From Selenomonadaceae bacterium (GTDB taxonomy: Bacteria; Bacillota; Negativicutes; Selenomonadales; Selenomonadaceae): DNA of 38,875 nt. The stretch spans positions 1-38,875 of the forward strand of contig JAFSXD010000064.1 of NCBI GenBank assembly GCA_017444245.1. Direction: 5' to 3'. Shown here in pieces: positions 32,014 through 38,875 of the stretch. The position numbers were made by a program, and so were the translations under genes. Under the pieces are notes generated by a model, which saw only the letters and a list, made by a program, of their open reading frames with translations, was not told the DNA's origin and did no database searches. Within the stretch, counting starts at the first letter, position 1. Each line of letters begins with the position of its first letter.

Positions 32014-33213
32014 TTGAGTTTGATACATCGTCCGCTGTATTTGAACCGCTTGAACAAATTGCTTGAACGTGATGAAGTGAAAATTTTGCTGGGGGCTCGC
32101 GGCGTCGGGAAAACGTCTATTCTGGACATGTTCGCGCAGAGTTTATTGCTAAGCGGCGTTAAGCGTGAAAATATTGTCCGCATTGACTTGGACTCGTTGA
32201 ATTTCAGGACGCTGATTGATGCCGAAGAATTTTTCGATTTAATTTCCGCGCAAATTGCGGATCAAGGAAAAACTTACTTGCTGTTGGATGAGCCGACGCG
32301 CATTCCGAATTGGCAAATGGTAATTTCCGGCGTGAGAAATATTTTTGGCGCGGATATTTATCTGACAAGTTCGGTGGAAATTTCTTTGGAGGACGTTGAG
32401 GAATTTTTTGAACACAAGCCGATTTTTTTAAACATACTGCCGCTTTCGTTCCAAGAGTTTCAAATTTTCTACAGATTTCCGGAAGAAGTCGGCTTGAAGG
32501 AGCGACTGGAAGTTTATTTGAAAGTTGGCGGCATGCCGGCGGCGATTCAAATGCGGGCTAACGAATCTGCGTTGACTTCCATGATGACGGGAAATTTTTC
32601 GGCGTCTTTGATGTGCGACGTGCTAAAGGGCGTGGGAATTACTGATTACGAGTTGCTGATAAATTTGACGAAAAAAATTTTCATGCAAGGCGGCGCGGTA
32701 AATTCCTTCAACAATTTCCGAAAACTTTTTGAGGAACGTCCGCCGAAAGTTGCGACGATTGAAAGTTACGTTGAACGACTGCGCAAGGCTTTTTTATTTT
32801 ACGCCGTGCCCGTGATTGACATGCGCGACGGCGAACCGATCCCGCGCGTTGCAAAATATTTTCCTGTTGATTTGGGCTACCAGAGTTTGATGATCGGCGA
32901 ACAAATTTTGACGAACGAAATTTTGGAATGCCTCGTCTACTTGGAAATTTTGCGCCTTGAGGTTGGCTGTACGATTTTTCGCGTGGGCAAGTCGACAGTT
33001 TTTCAAATTGAGCGCGACGATTTAGGCGACAGAATTTATATCAATACCGCGCAGAATTTGGAGACGGCTGACGCTCAAGACGCCGCGTATTCTCCGTTGC
33101 GCGCGATAAAAAATCTTTTTGCGCGTTGGGTAATAACTTCGGACGAAAATGCTACGAACTCGGACGACGGAATTAAAGTCACAAACATTTTGGACTTTCT
33201 TACATCGGAATAA
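32014..33213 (+). CDS. AAA ATPase with DUF4143-like C-terminus
   Basis: A 399-aa soluble ATPase of the AAA_14/DUF4143 group. Seen: Walker A GARGVGKT (27-34), Walker B YLLLDEP, the arginine-type motif in IPNWQMVI, a PLSFQEF segment typical of the group, and YVERLRKAFLFYAVPVID (the winged-helix region). The function of these proteins is unclear; they are common, mobile and often patchy between strains. TTG 32014 follows GGAGA at 9 nt. It has its own promoter and a strong terminator, so it is a free-standing unit. Confidence 0.75.
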   Translation: MSLIHRPLYLNRLNKLLERDEVKILLGARGVGKTSILDMFAQSLLLSGVKRENIVRIDLDSLNFRTLIDAEEFFDLISAQIADQGKTYLLLDEPTRIPNWQMVISGVRNIFGADIYLTSSVEISLEDVEEFFEHKPIFLNILPLSFQEFQIFYRFPEEVGLKERLEVYLKVGGMPAAIQMRANESALTSMMTGNFSASLMCDVLKGVGITDYELLINLTKKIFMQGGAVNSFNNFRKLFEERPPKVATIESYVERLRKAFLFYAVPVIDMRDGEPIPRVAKYFPVDLGYQSLMIGEQILTNEILECLVYLEILRLEVGCTIFRVGKSTVFQIERDDLGDRIYINTAQNLETADAQDAAYSPLRAIKNLFARWVITSDENATNSDDGIKVTNILDFLTSE

Positions 33214-33227
33214 TTTTTTGTATGACG

Positions 33228-33264
33228 GAATGTGTTTCGCTTGTTCGGAACACATTCTTTTTTT
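33228..33264 (+). terminator. terminator of the AAA ATPase gene
   Basis: GAATGTGTT (33228-33236) and AACACATTC (33249-33257) pair perfectly, extended inward by three pairs, and are followed by seven T. Confidence 0.9.
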
Positions 33265-33291
33265 GTGTTTACATTTTAAATTCACAATCCC

Positions 33292-33319
33292 TTGAAAGGA
33301 AAAAAAAATTTGCTATAAT
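33292..33319 (+). promoter_or_regulatory. promoter of the glycosyltransferase operon
   Basis: TTGAAA (33292-33297), a 16-bp spacer and TATAAT (33314-33319) with TG one base upstream (extended -10). Confidence 0.7.
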
Positions 33320-33382
33320 AGCAAGTGAATTTGTGGCGACTTATTCAGTCGACGCAGACGCAAGAAAGGTTTGGAATTTTTT

Positions 33383-34363
33383 ATGGATAAAGTGACTGTT
33401 GTCGTGCCGTGCTACAACGAAGAAGAAGTAGTCGATATGTTTTACCCTGAAGTTCAAAAACATCTGCAAAAAATTCCTGATTGCCAATTTGAATATCTTT
33501 TCATAAATGACGGAAGCCGTGACGGTACGCTTGAAAAACTTCGCGCGCTGGCAAAAAAATATGACGCGGTGAATTATTTGAGCTTGTCACGAAATTTTGG
33601 AAAAGAATCCGCAATGATGGCGGGCATCGATTACGCGGAAGGCGACGCCGTGATTATCATGGACGCCGATTTACAACATCCGCCTGAAACTGTTGCCGAA
33701 ATGATAAAACTTTGGCGTGAAGGTTACGACGACGTTTGCGGAAAGCGCGTCGACCGCGCAGGTGAATCTTTTTTGAAACGTACCTTTACAAATTTTTTTT
33801 ACTTGCTGATGAAACAGTTCAGCACTTCGTACGAAATGCAACGTGACGTTGGCGATTTTCGGCTTTTGGACAGACGCTGTGTCGAGGCGTTGAAGTTGAT
33901 GCGCGAAAATCAGCGATTCACGAAGGGACTTTTCACTTGGGTCGGCTATCGAAAAAAAGAAATTCCGTTTGAAGTGCGCCCGCGTGCGGCAGGTACTACG
34001 ACATGGAATTTTTTTGCGCTGTTTAATTTGGCAATGAAGGGCATGACTTCATTCACGACCGCGCCGCTTAGGTTGATGACTTTTCTCGGCATGACAATTT
34101 CCTGTTTGGCAATGGCGTACATGATTTTCATTTTCGTAATGGCGTTGATTTACGGCGATCCCGTCGCGGGTTATCCGACGCTGATAACGGTGCTTCTTTT
34201 TCTCGGCGGCACACAACTTTTGGCGTTGGGAATTATCGGCGAATACATCGGACAAATTTTCTACGAAAGCAAACGACGACCGATTTACCTCGTGGACGAA
34301 ATGAACGGCACGCGCATGGTTTATGAAAGTGTTCTTCGTCCCGCCGAAAGGAATACAAAATGA
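33383..34363 (+). CDS. GT2-family glycosyltransferase, GtrB/DPM1-like
   Basis: A 326-aa membrane-anchored enzyme. The N-terminal GT-A domain shows VVVPCYNEEE, FINDGSRDGT, the MDADLQHPPE (DxD) metal site and GDFRLLDR. Two C-terminal membrane spans (about 225-250 and 258-285) and EYIGQIFYESKRRP end the protein, as in GtrB/polyprenyl-phosphate glucosyl- or mannosyltransferases. It likely loads a sugar on undecaprenyl phosphate for transfer outside. ATG 33383 (MDKVTVVVP) is the family-like start; TTG 33371 lies too near the AAAGG. The LtaS-type gene follows after 34 bp. Confidence 0.85.
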   Translation: MDKVTVVVPCYNEEEVVDMFYPEVQKHLQKIPDCQFEYLFINDGSRDGTLEKLRALAKKYDAVNYLSLSRNFGKESAMMAGIDYAEGDAVIIMDADLQHPPETVAEMIKLWREGYDDVCGKRVDRAGESFLKRTFTNFFYLLMKQFSTSYEMQRDVGDFRLLDRRCVEALKLMRENQRFTKGLFTWVGYRKKEIPFEVRPRAAGTTTWNFFALFNLAMKGMTSFTTAPLRLMTFLGMTISCLAMAYMIFIFVMALIYGDPVAGYPTLITVLLFLGGTQLLALGIIGEYIGQIFYESKRRPIYLVDEMNGTRMVYESVLRPAERNTK

Positions 34364-34397
34364 TTCAACAAAATTTCTGAAGGGAGCAATTAGGCGA

Positions 34398-36397
34398 TTG
34401 AAATTTTTTAAGAGATTTTTTTCCGGCACACAACGCGACCTCAGAATATTTTTTTTCATACTGATACTTCTCGAAATTTACCGCGCACTTTTCATTTTTC
34501 GGATGTCGGATTACATTGGCGTCAGCACGGACAGTTCACAAATTTGGTTGGCACTTTTCGCGGGACTTCGCATAAGTTTGAAGTCCGCAGGCGTGGTTAC
34601 GCTTTTTTCTTTCGTTTTCGTCACGCTACTCGGCTTGAACTTTCGACTACGACTAGCTATCGGAATTATCGCTTCACTGATTTTTTCCATTCTGTTCATG
34701 TTGCGTTTTCCGTACTACCAAGAATTTAACGCGACTTTCGGCATGGATTTAGTCATGGGTTTGCAGGACGATGTTTGGTCAATTTTTGTGACGTTGATTC
34801 AAGGCTACGGATTAATTTGGCGAATTTTGGCGGGATTTTTTCTTACGCTCATCTGCATTTTTTTCTTGAGCAGACTTTTGTTGATAAAAACAATTCCGTT
34901 GCCGAACCTTGACACTCTTGCGAAGAAAATTATTTTTTCGTTGTGGGCAGTGATTACCGTCGTTTTGTTTTTTATTTTTGCGCGATTCGGCGGAAGTTTT
35001 ACGTACGAAAGCGGATTGAGTTGGGAGAACGCGGGAGTAACTTCAGACAGTTTTCTGAACGAGGCTATCTTGGACGATATGCAGGCACTTTACCGCGCCT
35101 ACTCAATTTCGGAGGACATGGAAGTTAGGGAAATTTCGGGGGTTGAGCCGGAAAATATTTTGGAGTTCGCAGAATTTATTTCGCAGAGAAAAAATTTGAA
35201 TGCGCAAAGTTTAGATCCGTACTTGGAACGGACGGCTGACGGTGAACGAATTGAAAAACCGAAACATATTTTCATAATCGTTGGCGAAACGTGGATGCAG
35301 TGGCCAATGCTCGGCAAGTACGCAAGTTTGCACGTTGCCGACGGAATTAAGTCAATCATCGCTGAACCGAATGCGTATTACAGCAGAAATTTTTTCTCGT
35401 CCGGCAGTTTCACTTCGATTGCCGCTTCAAGCATCGTTACGGGCATGCCCGACGTTAACATTAATATCACGTACCAGCCGTTCACTTACGAAGAAATTTA
35501 TATTCCGGCAATGGCACCGCCGCTGAAGGAATTGGGTTACCGCGTAGATTTTTGGTACGGTGGAACGCCGAGCTGGGATAACATTGCTAAGATGGCTTTG
35601 GCGCAAGGGTTTGATAATTTTTACGGCTATCCTGATTTGCACGCGCCTAAACAAACGACTTGGGGCGCGAAGGACGGCGATTTATTTAAAGCGATTGAAG
35701 AACATTTAGTTGACGAGCCGCCGACAGTTCATTTGATTTTGACGACGACGAATCATCCGCCGTACAATTTGGATTTGGAGGCGGAAGGTTTTGATTACAG
35801 CACGACGCTTGCGGAAGTTCAAAAGTTGCCGAACGTCGACGACCCGCGCGAACTTACCGTCGAGTTGGGGCATTACTGGTACATGGATCAAGTCACGACA
35901 AAATTTATTCGTTCCGTTTCGGAAAAATATCCTGACAGTCTTTTCATCGTGACGGGAGATCACGCGCACAGAGTTGATCCGAGCACGCGCCCGACAATTT
36001 TTGAGCATGAAAGCGTTCCTTTCGTGATGTACGGCGCGGGAATAAATAAAAAAATGCTAAAGTCTGATGCTGTTGGCGGGCATATTCGATTGTGCCGACG
36101 ATTATCGAATTGATTGCGCCGCGCGGATTTATTTACTACTCAATCGCGCCGAGTTTGTTTCACAGCCAAAACGCGGCACTGAATAATTTTTCTTACATAA
36201 CGCAAAACACGGCGGGAAAAATTGATTCGGATGTTTGGGAAATTTTGCCGCAAGTTGCCTCTGCCAGTTTGACGCAGATTAATTTATCGGACGAGCGAAT
36301 ACACGCAATGCAAGTTGTTCGCGCGATTCATACGGTCGGCTGGTGGCTTTTGACGAAAGGTTCAAGTATCGCGGGGGGCGGTGAAAGTGGCAATTAA
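34398..36397 (+). pseudogene. LtaS-type sulfatase/phosphoglycerol transferase, frameshifted
   Basis: The reading frame splits near 36087. The first part (TTG 34398 to TGA 36113, about 571 aa) has a basic N-terminus, about five membrane spans and an extracellular sulfatase-fold domain with metal-site residues IIVGETWM (Glu) and IVTGDHAH (Asp, His). The end of the domain continues in another frame (to 36397) as IVPTIIELIAPRGFIYYSIAPSLF, the conserved HxDxVPT-type block and tail. Joining GGHI to IVPT needs one extra base. Either a real mutation has removed the last 100 residues or one base was missed in sequencing. Intact, it would transfer phosphoglycerol or phosphoethanolamine-like groups to an envelope glycan. 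ATG 34323 is open but overlaps the glycosyltransferase gene. Confidence 0.75.
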
Positions 36398-37028
36398 AAA
36401 TTACAAAACCGTTGCCGCCGATGAAATTTTTTCCGCAGAATACGAAGTGAAAAAATCTCGTTTCATTGCCCACGTGAAAAATGTTGCAGACGAAAATTCT
36501 GCGCGGGAGTTCGTGCAATCCGTCAGAAAAAAATTTTTTGACGCAACGCATAATTGTTCGGCATGGATTTTGGGTGAGACGGGCAATTTGCAAAAATCCA
36601 ACGACGACGGCGAACCGGGCGGTACGGCGGGAAATCCGATTTTGGAAACGATTAAGAAAAATAATTTGACGAACACCGCCGTTGTCGTCACGAGATATTT
36701 CGGCGGCATAAAGTTGGGAGCGGGCGGGCTGATTCGCGCCTATTCGCACACTGCCGCGCTTGGTCTTGAGTCGTCAAAAATTATTCAGATGACTACGTTT
36801 CAAAAAATTTCCCTGACGCTGGAATATAATTTTCTTGCGCAGGTTGAAAACTTTTTGCGAAAAAAAAATATCCCCGTCGACAGTGCGGAGTACACGGAAC
36901 TGGTCACGTTGAACGTCGCGCTGTTGCCTGAAGACGTAGAAAATTTTTTGCTGGAGCTGACAGATTTAACCGCCGCAAATTTTCTTCACGAACTGAAAGA
37001 AAAAATTTTAGTTCCGATTGCGCAATAA
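36387..37028 (+). CDS. YigZ/IMPACT family protein
   Basis: A 213-aa two-domain protein. N-terminal UPF0029 domain: KKSRFIAHVKNV, ATHNCSAWILG, SNDDGEPGGTAGNPILE and VVVTRYFGGIKLGAGGLIRAYS, the family hallmark; C-terminal DUF1949 ferredoxin-like domain (about 140-213). IMPACT proteins modulate GCN2 in eukaryotes; the bacterial role is uncertain. GTG 36387 has GGGGGG at 8 nt; GTG 36381 is also possible. It overlaps the tail frame of the broken LtaS-type gene. Confidence 0.88.
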   Translation: MAIKNYKTVAADEIFSAEYEVKKSRFIAHVKNVADENSAREFVQSVRKKFFDATHNCSAWILGETGNLQKSNDDGEPGGTAGNPILETIKKNNLTNTAVVVTRYFGGIKLGAGGLIRAYSHTAALGLESSKIIQMTTFQKISLTLEYNFLAQVENFLRKKNIPVDSAEYTELVTLNVALLPEDVENFLLELTDLTAANFLHELKEKILVPIAQ

Positions 37029-37064
37029 AAAAATCCCTTCCGCAAATTGGAAGGGTAATTTTTT
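37027..37064. terminator. bidirectional terminator, copy 1
   Basis: CCCTTCC (37035-37041), loop GCAAATT, GGAAGGG (37049-37055), flanked by A7 and TAATTTTTT. It ends the YigZ-family gene. It is a near-duplicate of the hairpin at 37442 (one mismatch over 27 nt). Confidence 0.85.
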
Positions 37065-37077
37065 AGACGGGGGCAGT

Positions 37078-37519
37078 ATGTCAAGATTGTTACAAAAATA
37101 CTAAGCTCCTTTGAAAGGTCGTTATTCGGGAGACTCAAAGTTGAACTTAAACACGCACGGACTGGATTTTCATACTGTTAAGGATCGATTCAACAAAGAT
37201 AAGTTTTCGTTGCCTCTGGAGGTAGGAATAAAGAATCATGATTACAACGAAAAACTTTTGCCGAAATTGAAAGATTATCTAAACGCGACGAAAGGTACTG
37301 AAGCGTTAATTGCAGAACTTCTTTTGAAAAATTATGAAGGTTGCGCCGTATGTAGAGGGCTTCGCACAAAAAAGTTCCGAAATAGTATTAAGCCCAGACC
37401 CACCATCAGAAATTATGATTCAGAAAATTTTTTCCGCCGATAAAAAAAATCCCTTCCACAAATTGGAAGAGGAAATTTTTTTGTCCAAAAGTTTTTCTCA
37501 AGCGTCGACGCGAATATAA
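37078..37519 (+). pseudogene. decayed small gene of unknown function
   Basis: ATG 37078 follows GGGGG and opens a frame that hits TAA at 37102 after 8 codons (MSRLLQKY). The same frame then continues as APLKGRYSGDSK..., readable from TTG 37111, through protein-like sequence (NTHGLDFHTVKDRFNKDKF, LLPKLKDYLNATKGTEALIAELLLKNYEG) to 37443. From about 37340 the other frame looks more protein-like (APYVEGFAQKSSEIVLSPDPPSEIM). An in-frame stop plus a probable +1 shift suggest an eroded gene. I do not recognise the family. An 8-codon leader peptide followed by a real 110-aa protein is the alternative. Confidence 0.45.
37442..37482. terminator. bidirectional terminator, copy 2
   Basis: CCCTTCC (37451-37457), loop ACAAATT, GGAAGAG, flanked by A8 and ATTTTTTT. 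On the - strand it ends the SH3-domain gene at 37498. Near-identical to the copy at 37027. Confidence 0.8.
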
Positions 37520-37989
37520 GTTTTCAAAACGTAGCCTTTGACGCCGCGATACATGACGCAATAGAAAGAGTTTGTTTCTTCGCCGGGATAAATCGAAACG
37601 CGTTCGCCGAGCGGAATTTGCATAAGTTCAGCGGCTTCGACTGAAGGATATTCGCGCAAAGTGATTGAAATTTTGCAGTTGACGACGCGCCCGAAAATTC
37701 CCGCAACGCCGCTACGATCCGCCGAAAGATATTCCGCCAGCGCGTAACCTACAAGCCCGTCGTAATTGATTTTATAAAAGCCGTTGCCGACGTTTTCAAT
37801 GAATCCGACTGCTTGACCCAACGGAATTTGCGCAATTTCCCGCGCGTGAACGGACGGCGCATCTCTCAACGTGATTGATTCGTTGCACTCAACGACAAAC
37901 ATCGTCGAAACAATTCTTTCATTTGCGAAAGTCACAGACGCCGTCAATGTCATTAACATTGCCGCAATTAAAATTAAAAACTTTTTCAA
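37498..37989 (-). CDS. secreted protein with two bacterial SH3 domains
   Basis: A 163-aa exported protein. Signal peptide MKKFLILIAAMLMTLTASVTFA, then two SH3b-type segments: SITLRDAPSVHAREIAQIPLGQAVGFIENVGNGFYKINYDG (about 39-90) and SITLREYPSVEAAELMQIPLGERVSIYPG (about 107-160). Such domains bind peptidoglycan or mediate envelope contacts; there is no catalytic domain. ATG 37989 has an AAGG-type SD. The first segment closely resembles that of the upstream gene, pointing to duplication. Confidence 0.75.
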   Translation of the reverse strand: MKKFLILIAAMLMTLTASVTFANERIVSTMFVVECNESITLRDAPSVHAREIAQIPLGQAVGFIENVGNGFYKINYDGLVGYALAEYLSADRSGVAGIFGRVVNCKISITLREYPSVEAAELMQIPLGERVSIYPGEETNSFYCVMYRGVKGYVLKTYIRVDA

Positions 37990-38005
37990 AGTTCAACGCC
38001 TTCCT

Positions 38006-38515
38006 TTACATTCTTCGGCGATAATTCCAGTCCACTTTGTCGGCAGTGATATAGCCGTAGACACCGCTGGGTGCTCTGACAAGGTAAAACTCCGGTGCTT
38101 CAGGCGGGCGCGTGTTGCAATAGCCGTCCATCACATATTCCACCCAATGACCGGAAATAATTGTCGTAATCGCTTCTGAATTTACTGATGCGTGCTCAAA
38201 AAGCGTCGCCCGCTTGACAAGCATGCCATAGCGTAAATTTTCGGGGAATTGGTTAGCAACAAGATAATCGGCTAGCGCATAACCCGTGTAAGCTCCATAA
38301 ATCACGCGATAAAAACCATTGTCCGCGTCTTCCACAAACTCCACGCCTTGCCCGAGAGGAATTTGCGCAATTTCGTTACCATTGACTGACGGCGATTCCC
38401 TCAAAGTTATTGATTGTTCGCAATTTGTCACGAAAAGCACTTGAGTTGCCGAAGTCGACGCTGTAAACAAAGCAAACGCCATGAAAAACGCCGCGATGAA
38501 AATAAATTTTTTCAA
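38006..38515 (-). CDS. secreted SH3-domain protein (paralogue)
   Basis: A 169-aa exported protein: signal peptide (KKFIFIAAFFMAFALFTASTSA), an SH3b segment nearly identical in pattern to its neighbour (SITLRESPSVNGNEIAQIPLGQGVEFVEDADNGFYRVIYGAYTGYALADYL) and a second, more divergent SH3-like half (ATLFEHASVNSEAITTI, SGVYGYITADKVDW). TTG 38515 has an AAAGG SD; the open frame upstream to 38653 is low-complexity Arg/Leu read out of frame from the next gene. It lies 16 bp before the 163-aa paralogue, so the two are probably one transcript. Confidence 0.75.
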   Translation of the reverse strand: MKKFIFIAAFFMAFALFTASTSATQVLFVTNCEQSITLRESPSVNGNEIAQIPLGQGVEFVEDADNGFYRVIYGAYTGYALADYLVANQFPENLRYGMLVKRATLFEHASVNSEAITTIISGHWVEYVMDGYCNTRPPEAPEFYLVRAPSGVYGYITADKVDWNYRRRM

Positions 38516-38535
38516 GGAAGATCGCCGCCTTTCAA

Positions 38536-38727
38536 TCAGCGACGGTAGGAATCGTAACAACCATTTCCGTCGTAGCAATGATAACCGTCGTTGTAACAAC
38601 CGCCGTTGTAGCCGTCGTTGTAGCAACCGCCGTAGCCGTAACCGCCGTGACAACGCGCTTCAGAAGTTGTTGCGGTCAAGCCCAAAAGTGAAACGACAAC
38701 CGCCGCGATAGCAAAAAATTTTTTCAT
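38536..38727 (-). CDS. small secreted Gly/Tyr/Cys-rich peptide
   Basis: A 63-aa precursor: signal peptide MKKFFAIAAVVVSLLGLTATTSEA, then a mature part of about 38 residues rich in Gly, Tyr, Cys, Asn and Asp with repeats of the type GGCYNDGY. There are seven Cys in the mature part, one next to the cleavage site. No family recognised; a disulfide- or metal-binding surface peptide is conceivable. ATG 38727 follows GGTGA at 5 nt. It heads the - strand operon with two SH3 proteins. Confidence 0.6.
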   Translation of the reverse strand: MKKFFAIAAVVVSLLGLTATTSEARCHGGYGYGGCYNDGYNGGCYNDGYHCYDGNGCYDSYRR

Positions 38728-38795
38728 AATAATCACCAGCCAAATTAAAATTAGGGAGCAAGTGTTAAAAATTTCTCCCGCTCCCTTCTTTCGAT

Positions 38796-38824
38796 ATTTT
38801 ACAGTGTAAAGTTGCCTTTGTCCA
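38796..38824 (-). promoter_or_regulatory. promoter with palindromic operator candidate
   Basis: On the - strand TGGACA (38824-38819), a 17-bp spacer and TAAAAT (38801-38796). The palindrome TTTACA-G-TGTAAA (38798-38810) overlaps the -10, a classic repressor position. The leader to the first start codon is about 60 nt. Confidence 0.55.
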
Positions 38825-38875
38825 GAGAATTTAAATTCTTGTACAACGCAAAAACTTTTCTTTATTTCAACGTGA

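Noticed and set aside
36048-36067. Programmed -1 frameshift at the A7 run in the LtaS-type gene
   Set aside because: The codon phase (AAT AAA AAA ATG) is not a good slippery heptamer, and the new frame would hit TGA at 36065 before the conserved block.
37820-38180. + strand ORF over the SH3 genes
   Set aside because: It is the shadow of the - strand SH3 genes, without SD, and its composition is that of an antisense frame.
38516-38653. Arg/Leu-rich N-terminal extension of the 38006-38515 protein
   Set aside because: It is the repeat region of the Gly/Tyr/Cys-rich gene read in another frame; a signal peptide begins at TTG 38515 with its own SD.

Overview
The window is a compact stretch of bacterial chromosome. 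The most likely source is a Firmicute of the Negativicutes type (motile, anaerobic, Selenomonas-like). The basis is inference: FabK as enoyl-ACP reductase, a YvyF-type flagellar regulator, a TatD-associated radical SAM protein, HypF, an LtaS-type sulfatase, Gram-positive-like Shine-Dalgarno (SD) sites and TTGACA/TAAAAT promoters. About 40% of the starts I chose are TTG. Almost everything up to 23.6 kb and from 29.3 to 37.0 kb is on the + strand. The blocks 23.6-29.1 kb and 37.5-38.7 kb are on the - strand.

Layout. 0-0.4 kb: a + strand terminator facing a tRNA-Pro(GGG) on the - strand. 0.4-2.6 kb: wecA/tagO and wecB for cell-surface polysaccharide. 2.6-4.8 kb: a CheY-like receiver, a CheX/CheC-like partner and a YvyF-like flagellar protein. 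4.85-12.4 kb: yceD-rpmF-plsX-fabK-fabD, with two large paralogous HExxH metallopeptidases carrying RTX-like C-termini lodged between fabK and fabD. 12.4-15.4 kb: RelB/DinJ antitoxin, PIN toxin and hypF, tightly coupled. 15.4-19.8 kb: crcB, ftsZ, a secreted glucosaminidase, an MgtC-like protein and a radical SAM protein. 19.9-23.6 kb: pyrF, an M15 peptidase, pyrE and recN. 23.6-29.1 kb (-): a cupin, a DUF362 protein, a small unknown, then sbcC with a small membrane protein and a lipoprotein. 29.3-33.2 kb: hemA, niaP and an AAA/DUF4143 ATPase. 33.4-37.0 kb: a GtrB-like glycosyltransferase, an LtaS-type sulfatase broken by a frameshift, and a YigZ-family protein. 37.0-37.5 kb: a decayed small gene between two near-identical terminators. 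37.5-38.7 kb (-): two SH3b paralogues and a Gly/Tyr/Cys-rich secreted peptide.

Two signals stand out. First, a family of degenerate 7- or 8-bp tandem arrays lies between genes. In five cases the TAG stop codon of the upstream gene is itself the first three bases of the array, and in three cases the last unit supplies the SD of the next gene. Second, the tandem pair of putative type I-secreted zinc peptidases sits inside a fatty-acid operon. That operon also lacks fabH, fabG, acpP and fabF where they would be expected, and a toxin-antitoxin pair follows fabD.
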